A stretch of 64,000 nucleotides of DNA from Castor canadensis (lineage: Eukaryota; Chordata; Mammalia; Rodentia; Castoridae): the NCBI RefSeq assembly GCF_047511655.1, contig NC_133392.1, positions 161,500,542 through 161,564,541 on the forward strand, written 5' to 3'. The notes under the pieces were generated by a model. That model saw only the letters and a list, made by a program, of their open reading frames with translations. It ran no database searches and was not told the origin of the DNA. Shown here in pieces: positions 36,531 to 47,934 of this stretch. Each line of letters starts with the position of its first letter. Position 1 is the stretch's first letter. The position numbers and the translations under genes are program-made.

Positions 36531-36875
36531 TATCTGCTGTGTTAGCTCCTGGAGCCGCTGTGACAAAGTTCCATCAAAAACTGACACAATAGGGATTTAT
36601 TCTCTCTCCATCTGGAGGCCAGAAGTCCAGATCCAAGGTGTGGACAGGGTGTACTCCCCCTGAGGCTCTGGGGAGGGTCTGGTTCCTAGAGCCTGGAAGC
36701 TCCTTGGCTCTTATGGCCCTACCACTCGGTCTGCCTGGACTTCTTTCTGTAGGAATTGGGCCCATCCTGGTGACCCCATCCTAACTCAGTCATCTGCAGA
36801 GACCTTATTTCTAAGTAAGGTCACAGGCAGTGGGGGTTGGGAAACACAATTTGACCTCAAAACCCGTCCAAGGAG
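36531..36875 (-). repeat. MLT1-like MaLR LTR, antisense
   Basis: 'gctgtgacaaagttccatca', 'tagggatttattctctctcc', 'tctggaggccagaagtccag', 'tctgcagagaccttatttct' and 'aagtaaggtcacaggcag' match the antisense MLT1 order closely. Confidence 0.8.
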
Positions 36876-36989
36876 AACACCTGTGTGAGCAAGTGGGGCT
36901 TGGCCACAGATATCCAGAGCAGAACAAGGTGTCTTATAAGCAGGGGACCCAGTGAGCATTCAAGAGGACTTGCTTCATGTAGCAGCAGG

Positions 36990-37230
36990 AGTGTCAGTTC
37001 TGTTGCTGTGTAGTAAGCTGCTCCCACATCCAGCAGCTTAAAACACTCAACACTCAAGGTTTTGAGGGTCAGGAATCCAGGCACCCTGGTGTGGGGTCTC
37101 TCATGAGGCTTTGCAGCTCCTGCTCAAGTTGCTGGCTGGGGCCAGGGTCTCACCTGAAGGCCTGATGGAGTTCAGCTTCCAAACTAACGGTCCCTCACCA
37201 TGTAGGGCTCTCCTAGGTAGCCTCAAGATG
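36990..37230. repeat. Ancient interspersed repeat, family not assigned
   Basis: 'ctgttgctgtgtagtaagct' with 'agcagcttaaaacactcaac' and 'gagggtcaggaatccaggc' resembles a widespread mammalian repeat beginning 'gttgctgtgtaacaaaccac'. The subfamily cannot be named by eye. Confidence 0.5.
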
Positions 37231-37488
37231 TGATGTGTGACTTATCTTTGGAAATAGCAATCAGAAAAGCGGAAACAGTGACGGAGAGAGCTCAAGATGG
37301 AAGCCTCTGTGTTCTCATCGCCTTACCTCAGAAGGGACCTCCATCAGTTATGCAGAGTCAGGGAAGGGGACACACAGGAAGGTCGGACCATCAGGCTCCC
37401 AGGAGTGTTAAGGAAGCCCCAGGATTAGGATGGGGAGTTACGCCAGGCAGCTCCTACGCAGTCAGACCCACTCTGGGCTTCAGTTCAC

Positions 37489-37532
37489 AGGGATACCCTG
37501 TGTACAGGGATACCCTGTGTACAGGGATACCC
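37489..37532. repeat. 17-bp tandem repeat, 2.6 copies
   Basis: Identical units agggataccctgtgtac at 37489-37505 and 37506-37522, plus a 10-base partial at 37523-37532. Across unit junctions CAGGG-ATA-CCCTG is an inverted repeat, so the unit is self-complementary. Confidence 0.95.
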
Positions 37533-37919
37533 AGTCAGGCTCTGCAGGCACGAGAGCCAAGTGCACACGGCCATTTGGGGAGCATGGGCCCGTGAGTGCA
37601 GGTCAGTGGGCAGGTGCGCCCTGGCTGAGCTCGGTTGCCTCTGGGTCTTCGAAACTTACTTTGGACACTCCTGGTGGCTTCCCCTATTTAAACCACTATT
37701 AGTGTTCAATTCTCAATTTTATGCTCTGACCTAAGATATCGCAAACAAACAAGAGTCTTCATTTTCTTGGCAGCCACAGAGCAAAGCTCCAGACCAGTCC
37801 CATGGAAGCACCACAGTGTGGCCCTCAAAAAAAAAAAAAGTATTTCTCGCCCCCTGCTGGTGCCCAGGCGCAACTGCCATGGGGGTGTGGGGTTGGTTGG
37901 GGGGCTGGAAGAGGACAAG
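37533..37919. other. Intergenic with short A-run
   Basis: Unique sequence with an A-run at about 37828-37839. No feature supported. Confidence 0.4.
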
Positions 37920-38600
37920 GACAGCTTGTTAATTTCACAGTGAGGCAGGACACTGGGGTGGGGGAAAATCGATGTTTGCTAAATAAGAGGGAAAAAAATC
38001 ACCCTGCCTCAGTGGGGAAGAGGTTTATTTTCAAGTGTATTAAAGAGCTTACCCAGAGGAAAAACCCAGCGAAGAGCGAGTGTACAGATGGACGAGCCAG
38101 CCATGTCCCCAAAGAGCATCCACCGTGCAGTGTGTTAATGCACTCCCGCCAACCGGACACGGCCAAGCTTTTGGTTTTAAATAGTTTATAGCATTTCAGA
38201 TGCAGCTTCGAAGTCAGGGCAGTCCCTGGAGACGCTGAACAGACTTCTACACTTAGCCAGTGATAAATAACCAAGAGAGCTCAGGGCCCGGAAGGATTCC
38301 AGATTTAATTCAAATAATTTAAAATCTTATGTCGAAAGAGCTCTTTGCATTCATGGGCCATACCCGCTTCCAGCTGGAGAAAGAAAAGGCTTTGTGTTTG
38401 GGGCTGTGGCAGGAGAACTAACCTTCTTACCATGTGCCTGCCACTTCCAGCCAGCACGCCGGCATTTTTCATATTATAGACGGCAGGCATCGTTTCTGAA
38501 AGCCAGACACGGCGGGGAGATGATTTATCATCTCCATGGAGTTTCGACTCCAGGTGGAAAGATTTTTGTCCATGGCGAGGTCGCTGCCTAACAAACCTGT
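37920..38600. promoter_or_regulatory. Large candidate conserved noncoding element
   Basis: About 680 bp free of repeat signatures with even base composition and dense regulatory words: AAAATCGATGTTTGC near 37965, TTTTAAATAGTTTATAGC near 38176, AGTGATAAATAACC near 38259, TAATTCAAATAATTTAAAATC near 38306 (in pieces), CATATTATAG near 38470, and a chain of palindromes at 38516-38551. It has no coding signal on either strand. The enhancer reading is inferred. Confidence 0.45.
38516..38551. promoter_or_regulatory. Chained palindromes sharing GGAG/CTCC arms
   Basis: Three inverted repeats overlap: GGAGATGAT-TT-ATCATCTCC (38516-38535), CTCCATGGAG (38532-38541) and GGAGT-TTCG-ACTCC (38538-38551). The arms alternate GGAG, CTCC, GGAG, CTCC, so competing hairpins or a multi-site protein platform are possible. 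The centre TGATTTATCA contains the PBX-HOX-like word TGATTTAT. Confidence 0.6.
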
Positions 38601-38929
38601 AGTGTGGAGATGGAGCTACCCTGTCCAGCCACTCACCTCGAGGACAGCCAAGAGGCCCCTTCAGGGTTCAGATGGAGTGCTGGGTGCAGAGTGGTCGCCA
38701 CTGCAGGCCGGGCGGGAGGTGCTGCACATATTGTTCTGGTCCAGGTTGCACGTTCTGGTTCGGCACAGGTAGGGTGGCTCAGGGGCCAGCCAGCGTGGCA
38801 GAGACCCAGCAGAGGAAGAACCCCTAGTTGGCCAGTCCCTCTCTTGCCTGGGTGTCCCAGCCCAAGGTGGACTTGGTCCCAAAAGACTGGAATTGCAGCT
38901 GGTTCAGGCTGAGGATCCATGAGTTTCGA
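38601..38929. other. Intergenic, no gene recognised
   Basis: GC-rich unique sequence. Confidence 0.4.
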
Positions 38930-39350
38930 AGAACTTGTAAACCCATGTGTCAGACTGGAAAAAGACATCACCTGGCATATGAGAACGTGACTGTATTTGA
39001 AAATAGGGTCTTTGTAGATATAATTAGGTAAGCTTGAGGCCATACCGGATTAGGGTAAGACCTAAACCTGGTGACAGAGCCCTCAGAAGGAAAGAAAGAC
39101 ACACAAGGAAGAGGCTATGTGACAATGGGGTAGAGGTCAGGATGATCAGGCTACAAGTGGCAAAGATTTCCAGCCAGCACCAGGAGCAGGAAGAGGCAGG
39201 CAGGATCAGAGGGAGCGCAGCTCTGCCTACACCTTTGTTTCAGATGTCTGGCCTCCAGACCCTGGGAGGATGAATTCCCATGTTCTCAGTGGCCTGGTTG
39301 TGGTGTCTTGTTAGTACAACCACAGGAAATGGAGACAATGTGTTAATCAG
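38930..39350 (+). repeat. MLT1-like MaLR LTR
   Basis: 'gtgactgtatttgaaaatag', 'ggtctttgtagatataatta', 'gaggccataccggattaggg' and 'tctggcctccagaccctggg' follow the sense MLT1 LTR in order. Confidence 0.85.
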
Positions 39351-39445
39351 ATTCACGGAATACCACTGGTTCTCTGCTTAAACTGCATGTCTACGACATG
39401 GCTCCATCCATTTGATGTTTGCAAACACATACGACCATGGGCAGT

Positions 39446-39460
39446 AAGAAGTCTCATCTT
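39446..39460. repeat. Target-site duplication, left copy
   Basis: aagaagtctcatctt; repeated exactly at 39590-39604 on the far side of the U6 insertion and its A-tail. Confidence 0.93.
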
Positions 39461-39466
39461 GTGCTC

Positions 39467-39517
<51 letters not shown>

Positions 39518-39559
39518 GGCCCCTGCGCAAGGATGACACGCAAATTCGTGAAGCGTTCC

Positions 39560-39564
<5 letters not shown>
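39461..39564 (+). pseudogene. Retroposed U6 spliceosomal snRNA copy
   Basis: From GTGCTCGCTTCGGCAGCACA to the end GCGTTCCATATT the sequence agrees with mammalian U6 snRNA at every base I can compare, including the ACAGAGA box (ACAGAG near 39500). It lacks only the last few U residues. A run of about 27 A follows at once, and the whole is bracketed by a 15-bp target-site duplication. These are hallmarks of LINE-1 machinery acting on U6 RNA. U6 genes need an external promoter (TATA and PSE upstream); none is visible in the flank, and the Pol III T-run terminator is replaced by A. So it is most likely a very young processed pseudogene, not an active gene. Confidence 0.93.
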
Positions 39565-39589
<25 letters not shown>

Positions 39590-39594
<5 letters not shown>

Positions 39595-39604
39595 GTCTCA
39601 TCTT
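39590..39604. repeat. Target-site duplication, right copy
   Basis: Second exact copy of the 15-bp duplication; its first two A bases merge with the A-tail (39565-39591). Confidence 0.93.
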
Positions 39605-42600
39605 TTTTGCCCCCACTCCTACCCAAGGACTGCTTTTGGAAGCCCCTTGGGGGCTCTGACTTCTGCAGGCAGTTCTCCCGTGGCCTCCGACTGTCTACAG
39701 AGGTGAACCACCCCCACCAACTTGCCTTTCAAAATGAACCATCTTCCCTCGTCCTGACTGTTGGTTTTTCCTTTCTAAGAGAATTCACAGGACCTTCTCT
39801 TTGAAGGTACTAAAAAAAGGCAACATCTTGTTTTAGAGTTTATCCCAGCTTGGGGAAGGGGGCTTTGGAAGGTCTCGTGGAGACATGAACGCTGGAGAGG
39901 CTCTCGGCTGGTCTCAGCCTCATGTAGCATCTCAGAGTCTCACCCCAGCAAGGTCTCAGTGGAGGAACTGTCTGTGTCAGAGCTGACTCTTCAGATTCTG
40001 GACAACTGATGACAGGTTTAGGATTTAGAGGAATGGGAATAAAAGTTTCTGGAATAAACACATCATTGACCTTATTACATGGCAGAATGAGACATTTCAA
40101 GGCTCCCTGCCAGGCTCCCAAGGACCCACCATTCCCAGAGATAGGTTCCACCTGCCTTCTGAAGGGAAGCTTGACAGATGCAAAGCCATCAGAGGAGGGG
40201 TTGCTTCAAGGAAGAAGTACCCACCAATCGTCGTGTTGCATATGGGGCATTAGCTTTCTTTCATCTCTCCAGCTCAGGTCTCTGAGTCTCCTTCGAAAAT
40301 GGTTAATGGTTGTCTGTTTTTGAGGGATTCTTCCCATAACAGCTGTCCAGGAGCAGGTGCAGGCTCCCGACACCCCCCTGGATGTGGACATGGTGCACTG
40401 GGCTAGGATTTGGAGGCTGGCAGCCACAGGCACATCTTCTCAACACACAGGGTCTGCATACCTGGCCCCACAAAGTCACTCAGAGCCCCAGGGTGGAGAC
40501 ATCAGGTCCTTCATATCCCATCCATTCACTGTAGTGAGAAGACCCTGGAGAATCACATGCAGGCTGACATGACACATGTCCCTTCTGCTTAGTGGTCAGA
40601 GCACGGCCAGCCCACCTACACGGAAACCAGGAAGCACAGGTGAGCACTGGGCCTGCCCCGTGAGCAGTGTGGAGTTGCTACCCAGCTTGCCAGGAAGGCT
40701 TGCTGATTCTGAGGGACACAGCTATACTTAGCACTGCCCTTGTCCTTCTGAAATGTATCATGATCTGTACCTGACCAAAACCTATGTGGGCCAGACCCCA
40801 GTGGTCATCTGCAACACCTTAAGCTCCACTGTGGTAGGGAAATCCATTCGTACATGCTTGATGCTCTCCAAATGCAGGTGTGTACATGCAGAAACTTCTG
40901 ATCAAATAAGCAGAATGAGCTACGCCTGCCCCTCTCCTCTGTCTTGGGCTAAAGGAAATATTCAAGAGGACCTGAGGGGAGAGACTGTCACTGCTGTCAC
41001 CCACTGGTCCTGCTGGAGGTGGAGCTCCTCTGCCCTCCATCATCTGAGCCAAAGATAGGCCTGGCGCTTTCCAGACGGGAATGCAATCTAAAAGCGAAAG
41101 TGGCTTATCCCATCTGTCCTGCCCCACCCGCCCAGACTCCCAAGAGAGGGACCCTGGGAAACCAGCCCGTAGAAAGTACAACATCCATAGTGCACTTGTG
41201 GTTCTCATGAGGCCATGGAGTTACTCATGCTGGCATCTTATCACCCGGTTCCCAAGGTGCCAGCGAGATTGGTTAGACAGAGCAGCTGAGTGCCAGAGGC
41301 ATGGGTGTGAGGGAGGCCAGGGCCCTGGGCAGGAGGGGCCACACTCGGGCTGGGGTGGCTGCGTGGAGAGCAGGATGGCTCCTCTGCCAACTACAGGACC
41401 CTCCCTCCCTGGCCATTTTCCCCAGTGGCTTAACCTTTGAGGCAATTGATAAAAGACCCCGCTTTGTCCTGGATACTCCTGCTAGCTTCCAATGTCCCTC
41501 TTGCACCCAATATCTGTGCATGGACTGAGACATGCTGGGGACCACCCAGGAAGGCTCTGGCCCCACTGAGGGACAGTCAGGGCTGTGGGTGGGGCACAGA
41601 GGTATCGGCGAGTTCAAAATGAGATGATGTAGGGAGCAGGATATGTGCTATGGAGAAAATGAGGCAGGGCCAGGGGACAGACTGACCTGGGGCAAGTTAA
41701 AGCAAGTGGGCAGGGTTGCCACCGTTGAGGGGATCCTCCAGAGACAGGGCAGAGAGCACTATCAAATGCTTGGAAACAGCACACCCCAACAGGGAGCAGC
41801 CTGGGACAGGAAGAGTATCACCGTTTGGTTCTCTGCTCCTTCCCAGCACTGGCTTTCTGATTTGGGGTGCTTCCCAGCCAGAATATTGAAGATGTTGCTC
41901 TTGGGGAAAGCAGCCCTCCTAAGTCCAGTTGCAAAGGTAGTCAGGCTTGGTGTTTAGGCTCTGTAGGGACTATGCATGGTGGGCCCAGGCCCACTAGCTC
42001 AGACCCTCAAGGCCCTCAGCTGGGGTCTTTGCCTCCAAAACATGACTATATGGCCTAGGCTGCTGGAGCAGGGGCTCTAGAGACAAGCAGCAGTTCACAT
42101 CCCACTCTGCACTTTCCAGTGGTCTGCAGCTTGCCAGTGTTCCCCAAGCACTGGTGGGGTCTGGGAGCTGAAGGAGCCAAGGGTACAGTGCCACATGGAA
42201 TCTCTGACTCACTCCTGCCTCCTCAGGGGCCCCTGGGACCACACACAGCTGTCTGTGTGTGAAATTAAGCTGTGTGAGGGACACAGATTAGGAGCAGATA
42301 ACTTTTCACAAAAGTCTGGGTATCCCTGTGAGCAGGACAGCTTTGCATGGTGGTGTCCCCAGCTCCAGAGGGGTGAAGTCTACAGGTGGGATTGCCGGAT
42401 CAGAACTTCCTTAGCTACCCTCCATGCTGGCAACTCCCTGCCCTGCACCATGGCGTCCTTCTCTCAGCAAGGTGCAGGATTGGATACTTTGGGCCTGCAG
42501 CTCGCTACACGCAGCCTCCTGTGCACCCTTTGTGTCTTTTGAGGTGGCTCTGATTGCTTCTGCTCCGCTCAGGTTTCTGCCATTTTCAATTTTCTGGCTT

Positions 42601-44869
42601 GGCCGGGGCAGGACTAGCAGCACTTTCAACAGCTTCCACTTGCTTTTTTTTTTTACTAGGATAGGTCAGCCAGCCAAGCACAAGGTGAGGGCCATCTGGG
42701 GTCAGCCTAGAGCCAGCTCAAAGAGCACAAAAACACTATACAAACAGAAGGCCCCCAACCCCATGTCCTTCTCCACTGCCCACCAATGTCCCTCCTGGTA
42801 CTTGTACCATGGCCTCCTCAGTGTTGGAAGCAAATGAGGAAAATCAATCCTACATTACAAGTGCTGGGCCCAGCTTTCAGTGCAGGTTACCAGGGACTGC
42901 TGCCCTACCCTCTCTCTCAGAGGTGGACCTGACAGATGGGGATTAAGGGACTTTCTTGTGGTCAGAGCTTTGGACAACACACCAGACATCCACTTTGTGG
43001 GGAGAGAGAAGCCACCTTAGGGAAAGGATGGACACAAGCTCAGGTGTCATAGCTTAGGGTGTGGCTTGAGCCTGAGAAGGAATACATCAGGAGGTGGGAA
43101 ATTCTGAGGAGCAGAACTGTGGATGGGCCTGGGATGTGTGATGGTCTTTGTATTTGTGGCACAAGTTGATGCTCCCGTGGGAGATGAACTAACTGGGTGG
43201 ACAGGGTGCCCTTGGCCCTGTCTTCAACCAAGTTTCACCCTGGAGCAGGCCTGGTGGCAGTATTGGAACCTAAAATGCTCAGCAGAATGGCAGCTGCTCG
43301 CTGAGGTTGGTGTAATGGTGACCTCTGTGGAATGTCCCACTTTAGGTGTTAGAGGAAGATGCTGTTCCCTGTCACCAGCCCTTAAAGACGGCACTCCACC
43401 ACTTGGTCCACATCGGCTCTGTAGAAGCCTTTCCATGCTGGGCAGGGCAGGGATTCATCCTGACGGGAACTGACACACATCCCAGGCACCATGACCAAGA
43501 GCTCAGAGTATTTATTGAATTTACCACAGGGGATTCTGACCACAGAGATGATGGATGTCACAAGAAGTGTGGCTGTGGGCACATGGCTGTGGACCACTGG
43601 CCCTCCACAGCCACACCATCCAGATCTGGTCATGTGGGTGGGAGTGGCGTGGAATGTAAGGCCTTTTCTTCCAGTTACTGTGTGGTCCTTAAGCTAGCAG
43701 TGACAAGATGGTGCTTGCAGCAGCCATAGGTAAGGTATGTGGACCTGGGAAGCAAGGCGTGGACATACAGGTGGTCCCACTCACCATTGTCCCAAGCAAC
43801 TTTCCCGGGGGAGTTCCAACTGGCCTTTCCCACTATGACAGTTCTTGCTCAGCTGACTAAGGAAAAGGTGAGGCTCTGTCAACTTCTGAGTTGTCCCATC
43901 CACCTCAGAACAGGGCTCCCAGAAGAGCACCTTCGTACCAGGGGTCACGGTGAGAGTCTCACTGGATTTGGAAGGACAGATCCACTTGGCCAATGTCATG
44001 CCTGTGTGTCAGTAGACCTGCAGGTACAGACAGGAGCCATTGTCCTGGAAGGGGGTCATTGTCCTTGATCATGAGGGTAGGCCTGGGGCTAGGGCGGCTG
44101 CTGCAGAGCATAGTGGGGGACACACCTGTGTTCACGCGACCCTCTGGGCACCTCTTGATACTCCAATGTCCACTTCAAATTGTAAATGAACAAGCACAAT
44201 GACCATGGATTTATTAAGGCACAGTGACCAGGCCTCAGGCTTCTAAGCTACCCAGACAGGAGGAGGAGTATGGGGTGGAGGGCATCTTAGGGAGGCAGAG
44301 GACCAGTGACAGCTCAAGGCCAAGTGCAGCAGTGGCTATAACCCATCACACCAGCCCCTTGTTGCAAGGTTTCTGGGAATCGAGAGTGCAGAATCATGGA
44401 GATGTGGTGACAGACGTGCAAACCTACTACGTCCAAACACGCAAGGGGCAGACTGTAGTGGATGCTATTGGCCTCCTTCCTATGACCTTACCTCTCATTT
44501 GCTGGCACGTTGGGTGCTAATGGTTTGTAATTATCGTGTTGTCGATTGACAGAGACCATCTTGTGTACTCAGGGAGGCCCACAGACCATGCTGGCCATCG
44601 AGGTACAGATGGATGAAACTTGGTCTGCCATACAGTTTACATTTCAGCATCTGTGATACCACCAGGTCTGTCGCTCTCTACCTCACCCTCACCACGCCCA
44701 CCCTGGGCCTTTCCTCCTAAGCTTTTCTTGGATAAATGACATGTACCCATGTCCCCATGCCTAGGAAAAGACATGCTGGAAAAGACATCCTTACTGCTGG
44801 TCAAATGACCAGGATTTCCCCTCCAAAGAAGGCCTTTCAAGAAAACCATTATAATTAATAATAAGGAAA
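39605..44869. other. Long intergenic stretch, no gene recognised
   Basis: About 5.3 kb of mostly GC-rich unique sequence without a repeat, RNA or coding signal that I can name. Small AT-richer patches lie at about 39760-39840, 40010-40085 and 42640-42660 (T-run). Old repeats may be present below visual recognition. Confidence 0.45.
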
Positions 44870-45040
44870 AACCTGTGTTCAAACCCCAACTCTTCAACCG
44901 TAGGCACTCCGGGACTCTGAGCAGATAGTGGTCTAATCTCTCTGAGCTTCACTTGTCACAAAGAAGAGAGAGTGATGGGAACCCCGGGAGGGTTGGGAGG
45001 CCTAAACAGTACCTTGGTGCCTAAAGAACTTGGGGCCACC
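44870..45040 (+). repeat. MIR SINE
   Basis: 'tcaaaccccaactcttcaac', 'gtctaatctctctgagcttc' and 'acttgtcacaaagaagagag' follow the MIR sense order (caaatcccagctctgcc ... taacctctctgagcctcag). Confidence 0.55.
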
Positions 45041-45945
45041 TGCCTGGGACATGTTCAGAGAGGGACAGTTGCCGATGATAGCAGTGAGGAGGAAGAAGAG
45101 AAGTCAGTTCTGCCCCTTCTGCTCTCACAAATCTTTGTAAGAAGTGGATTTAGTAAAAACGGGGCCCCCGGTCACCTCCACACCTGAAGCTTAGCCCTAG
45201 TCACATGGCTGCTCTGTGACTAAACAGTGGGAAAGCAGAGGAAAGTGGAATTGTACGTGCATGTGTTCAGTGCTGGGGAATGATGGCACTTGTATCCTGT
45301 GTCCTGAAAGACCCCAAACACTCCTTGTGAGGAAGCATGGGCCCTGAGAGGATGTAGCAACTCATTCCATCCCGGGTCTACCTGCTGGATTCTGAGCCCC
45401 ATAAGACAGACACCCTCTTTTTGTATCACACCAGGAGTCCCGGGAACTGCCCTTCCGGTTCTACCTACGTTCCCAGCTCAGAACATTCTCATACAAACAG
45501 AACCTTCTCTGGGGTCACCAGATTCACGTGACCTCTCCCAGAATACCCCTCCTTCCATCAGCTTCCCTGACCTGGCTGTCCTAGGTGGGCACTCTCCCGA
45601 CTGAATCGTGGGTCCAGTCTGAACACAGGCAGAAGGACTCTTGTGCTGCTCATTGCCTGAGGCCGTAACAGTTGGGTCAGGGGTCTGGACCACTGCTTCA
45701 GGAGAGGCAAGCTCTTATCCAGATGGGCAGAGGCTCTGGGCTGCAGAAGGCTCCCTTTGGTCACCTGCTGTCAGCACTGGCCCAAAGCCCTTACTGTCAT
45801 ATCATTAAATGCCCCTGAAGAGGCCAGGTGGATGAGGTGTTACCTCCAGACTGCTGGACCCAGGTCAGGCTCTCCGACCTTGCATGCATAAGAAACCCAC
45901 ACGCAGGAGCCTCACTGCAGCTTCACATTTCCTGTGGTTGTGTCC
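45041..45945. other. Intergenic, no gene recognised
   Basis: Unique sequence. Nothing supported. Confidence 0.4.
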
Positions 45946-46195
45946 GTGTGTGCTTGTGTGAGATTTAAAACAGATAGGGAGCTCCTTTTGCCAGGAATAT
46001 TCTGATTAAGACAACCTAAGAGCACTCTTATTTAGAAAAAGAAAAAACATAGAGATGCCAGGTAAAATAAGAAGCACAACCTTTGAATGCAAAGAGAGCT
46101 GAGCTTGCAAAAGAGCAATGGAAATTTCCAGGGGCCCCAAAATGAATAACATGATCCAAAACAGTAATTGCTATGAGGTGACACTGTGCTGCATA
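45946..46195. promoter_or_regulatory. Candidate conserved noncoding element
   Basis: An AT-rich island without repeat signature. Words include GAGATTTAAAACAG, GGAATATTCTGATTAAG (near 45994), CTTATTTAGAAAAAG, TTTGAATGCAAAG (POU-like, near 46082), GGAAATTTCCAGGGGCCCC (NF-kB/EBF-like, near 46120) and ACAGTAATTGC (near 46162). Inference from composition. Confidence 0.4.
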
Positions 46196-46392
46196 GAGGC
46201 TGGCTCCCAGATGCTGGTCTTTATATCAGGGGGCTTGGAATGGGCTCCCAGGACAGGCATGAGGCTCTTTAATACTGAGGGACTGAGACTTCTGCATAAA
46301 GCTCTGGTCCCTGCTGTGACCCCAGTGAAAGAAATTGCTAGTAACAAAACGTAGTCACCAGCACAGTACTATCACAGGAAGGCTTGTCAGTC

Positions 46393-46765
46393 GGAATCTG
46401 TTATGGTTTGAATTTGAAGTGTTCCCCACAGGTTCATGTGTTGAGTCCTTGGTCCCAGCTAGTGGCACTTTTTTTTTTTTTTTTTTTGGAGGTTCTGGAA
46501 ATTTTAGGAAGTGGGGTCTGGATGGAAAAAGTAGATCACCGCAGGTGTGCCTTCAAATGTCACACTGGATCCCAGTCCCTTTCCCTCCACTTCCTGTCCA
46601 CCGTGAGGTGAAGCAGCTCCTCCTCCTCCTCCCCTCCCCTATGCTGCTCTGCTCAAGCACATGGACTGAGACCTCTGAAGCCACGAGCAAAATCAGTCCT
46701 TCCTCCCTCAAGTTATTCTCTCAGGCATTTTGGTCACAGCTAGGCAAAAGTTACAGATCCATCTG
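46393..46765 (+). repeat. Rodent MaLR LTR, nearly complete
   Basis: It starts 'atctgttatggtttgaattt' and 'ccacaggttcatgtgttgag'. The middle is 'attttaggaagtggggtctgg', then 'ggactgagacctctgaagcc' and the end 'ctctcaggcattttggtcac'. A T-run of about 18 sits at 46470-46487. The same family's 3' end is at 10965-11088. Confidence 0.75.
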
Positions 46766-47355
46766 TGAATAATGAAGAAAGCTGGAAGAACCATCAGAGC
46801 TAGAAAGAGGCCAAGAAGACATGGCCACCAAAGCCGACACAGAGCACTGGACTGGACCCTGCAGCAGAAAAGCACACGAATGGGGAAACTGATAAAATTC
46901 ACAAGAAGTCTGTCCTTTAAAAGAACTGACTGAAAGAGAAACAAATATCTGGAAAAATCCTTGACCATTAGAGATAATTCAAAATATAATAGTAGGATTT
47001 TCTTCAGAATTAAGCATTTTAGAGAACAGTGTCTAAAATATCCAACAAACACAGAACACAGTTCTAAACAAACTGTTTCAGAGAATGTAAAGAAAGAAAT
47101 ATTCTCCCCTACCATTAAACATGGCTAAATTGCTTTAGTATTTGGGATCAGAAAAAGATATGACAGGAAGGGAAGATTATAGGTTACATTTATTTATGAC
47201 AACAGCTTTAAAAAGTCTTAAGTAAAACAGTTAAAAATTAAATCCAGCAATGTACAACATGAAAACATACAATAAACCCATCCAAACCGGATTCATCAGA
47301 AGAATGCAAGGATAGGGCAACATTAGGAAGTCTAATTCGAGTCAGCTTACTCCTG
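46766..47355 (+). repeat. LINE-1 ORF2 relic
   Basis: AT-rich text with 'tccatccaaaccggattcat', 'cagaagaatgcaaggatagg' and 'gcaacattaggaagtctaat' follows L1 reverse-transcriptase-region wording (compare 'gtttatcccaggaatgcaag'). It has many stops. Confidence 0.55.
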
Positions 47356-47934
47356 GAGGCGTTTGACGGGGAGAACCATTATGCAGTGTTCAAGCACACA
47401 GGTTCTCACTCTCCCTCACCAGGACCATGGGGAGCCCTCCTCCTCTGCCAGGGGCCCCTGGAGGAGGTCATCTGAGGAGTGGAGCTCCTTCTACTCTGTC
47501 CTCCCCATTTCTAGGGTATGCCTCCCAGCATACCTCTCTGCCCCAGGATGAGCCACAACCACAAGCCCATGTCAACACGTAGTTCAGAGCTACAAGAAAG
47601 ATTGGAGCACACAGTAGGACGACAGGCAGTTGAGAAACTACACACTCTTTCACCCAGTCAAGTTGTCAGCATGGTGCAACTGGCTGCCAGGAGGCTGGCT
47701 ATGGCTCCCTGTCATTCTAGGTGACCATGATGAGCTCACAGCCAGAGCTTCTGCTGCTCTGAAAGTGAATTTCCATCTAGCTATTACCTCCTTTCAGATT
47801 CAGGGTCTCCCAGGAATGGGGCTTTTCTCTCCAGATCCAGACGTGGCTCCCCACAGACTAGCAGAAGACAGATACCCACCCTCAACACACCCAGAACATG
47901 TCTAGTAAGAGGAGGCAGGGCTTTGCAGGCACCA
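47356..47934. other. Intergenic, no gene recognised
   Basis: Unique sequence. Nothing supported. Confidence 0.4.

Noticed and set aside
37489-37532. CRISPR-like or homing-site-like palindromic repeat
   Set aside because: Mammalian context, no spacers; it is a simple 17-bp tandem duplication.
39461-39564. Functional U6 snRNA gene
   Set aside because: A-tail, target-site duplications, no terminator T-run and no upstream TATA/PSE point to a retrocopy despite the perfect sequence.
46766-47355. Possible coding exon in AT-rich DNA
   Set aside because: The wording follows LINE-1 ORF2 with many stops; it is a relic.
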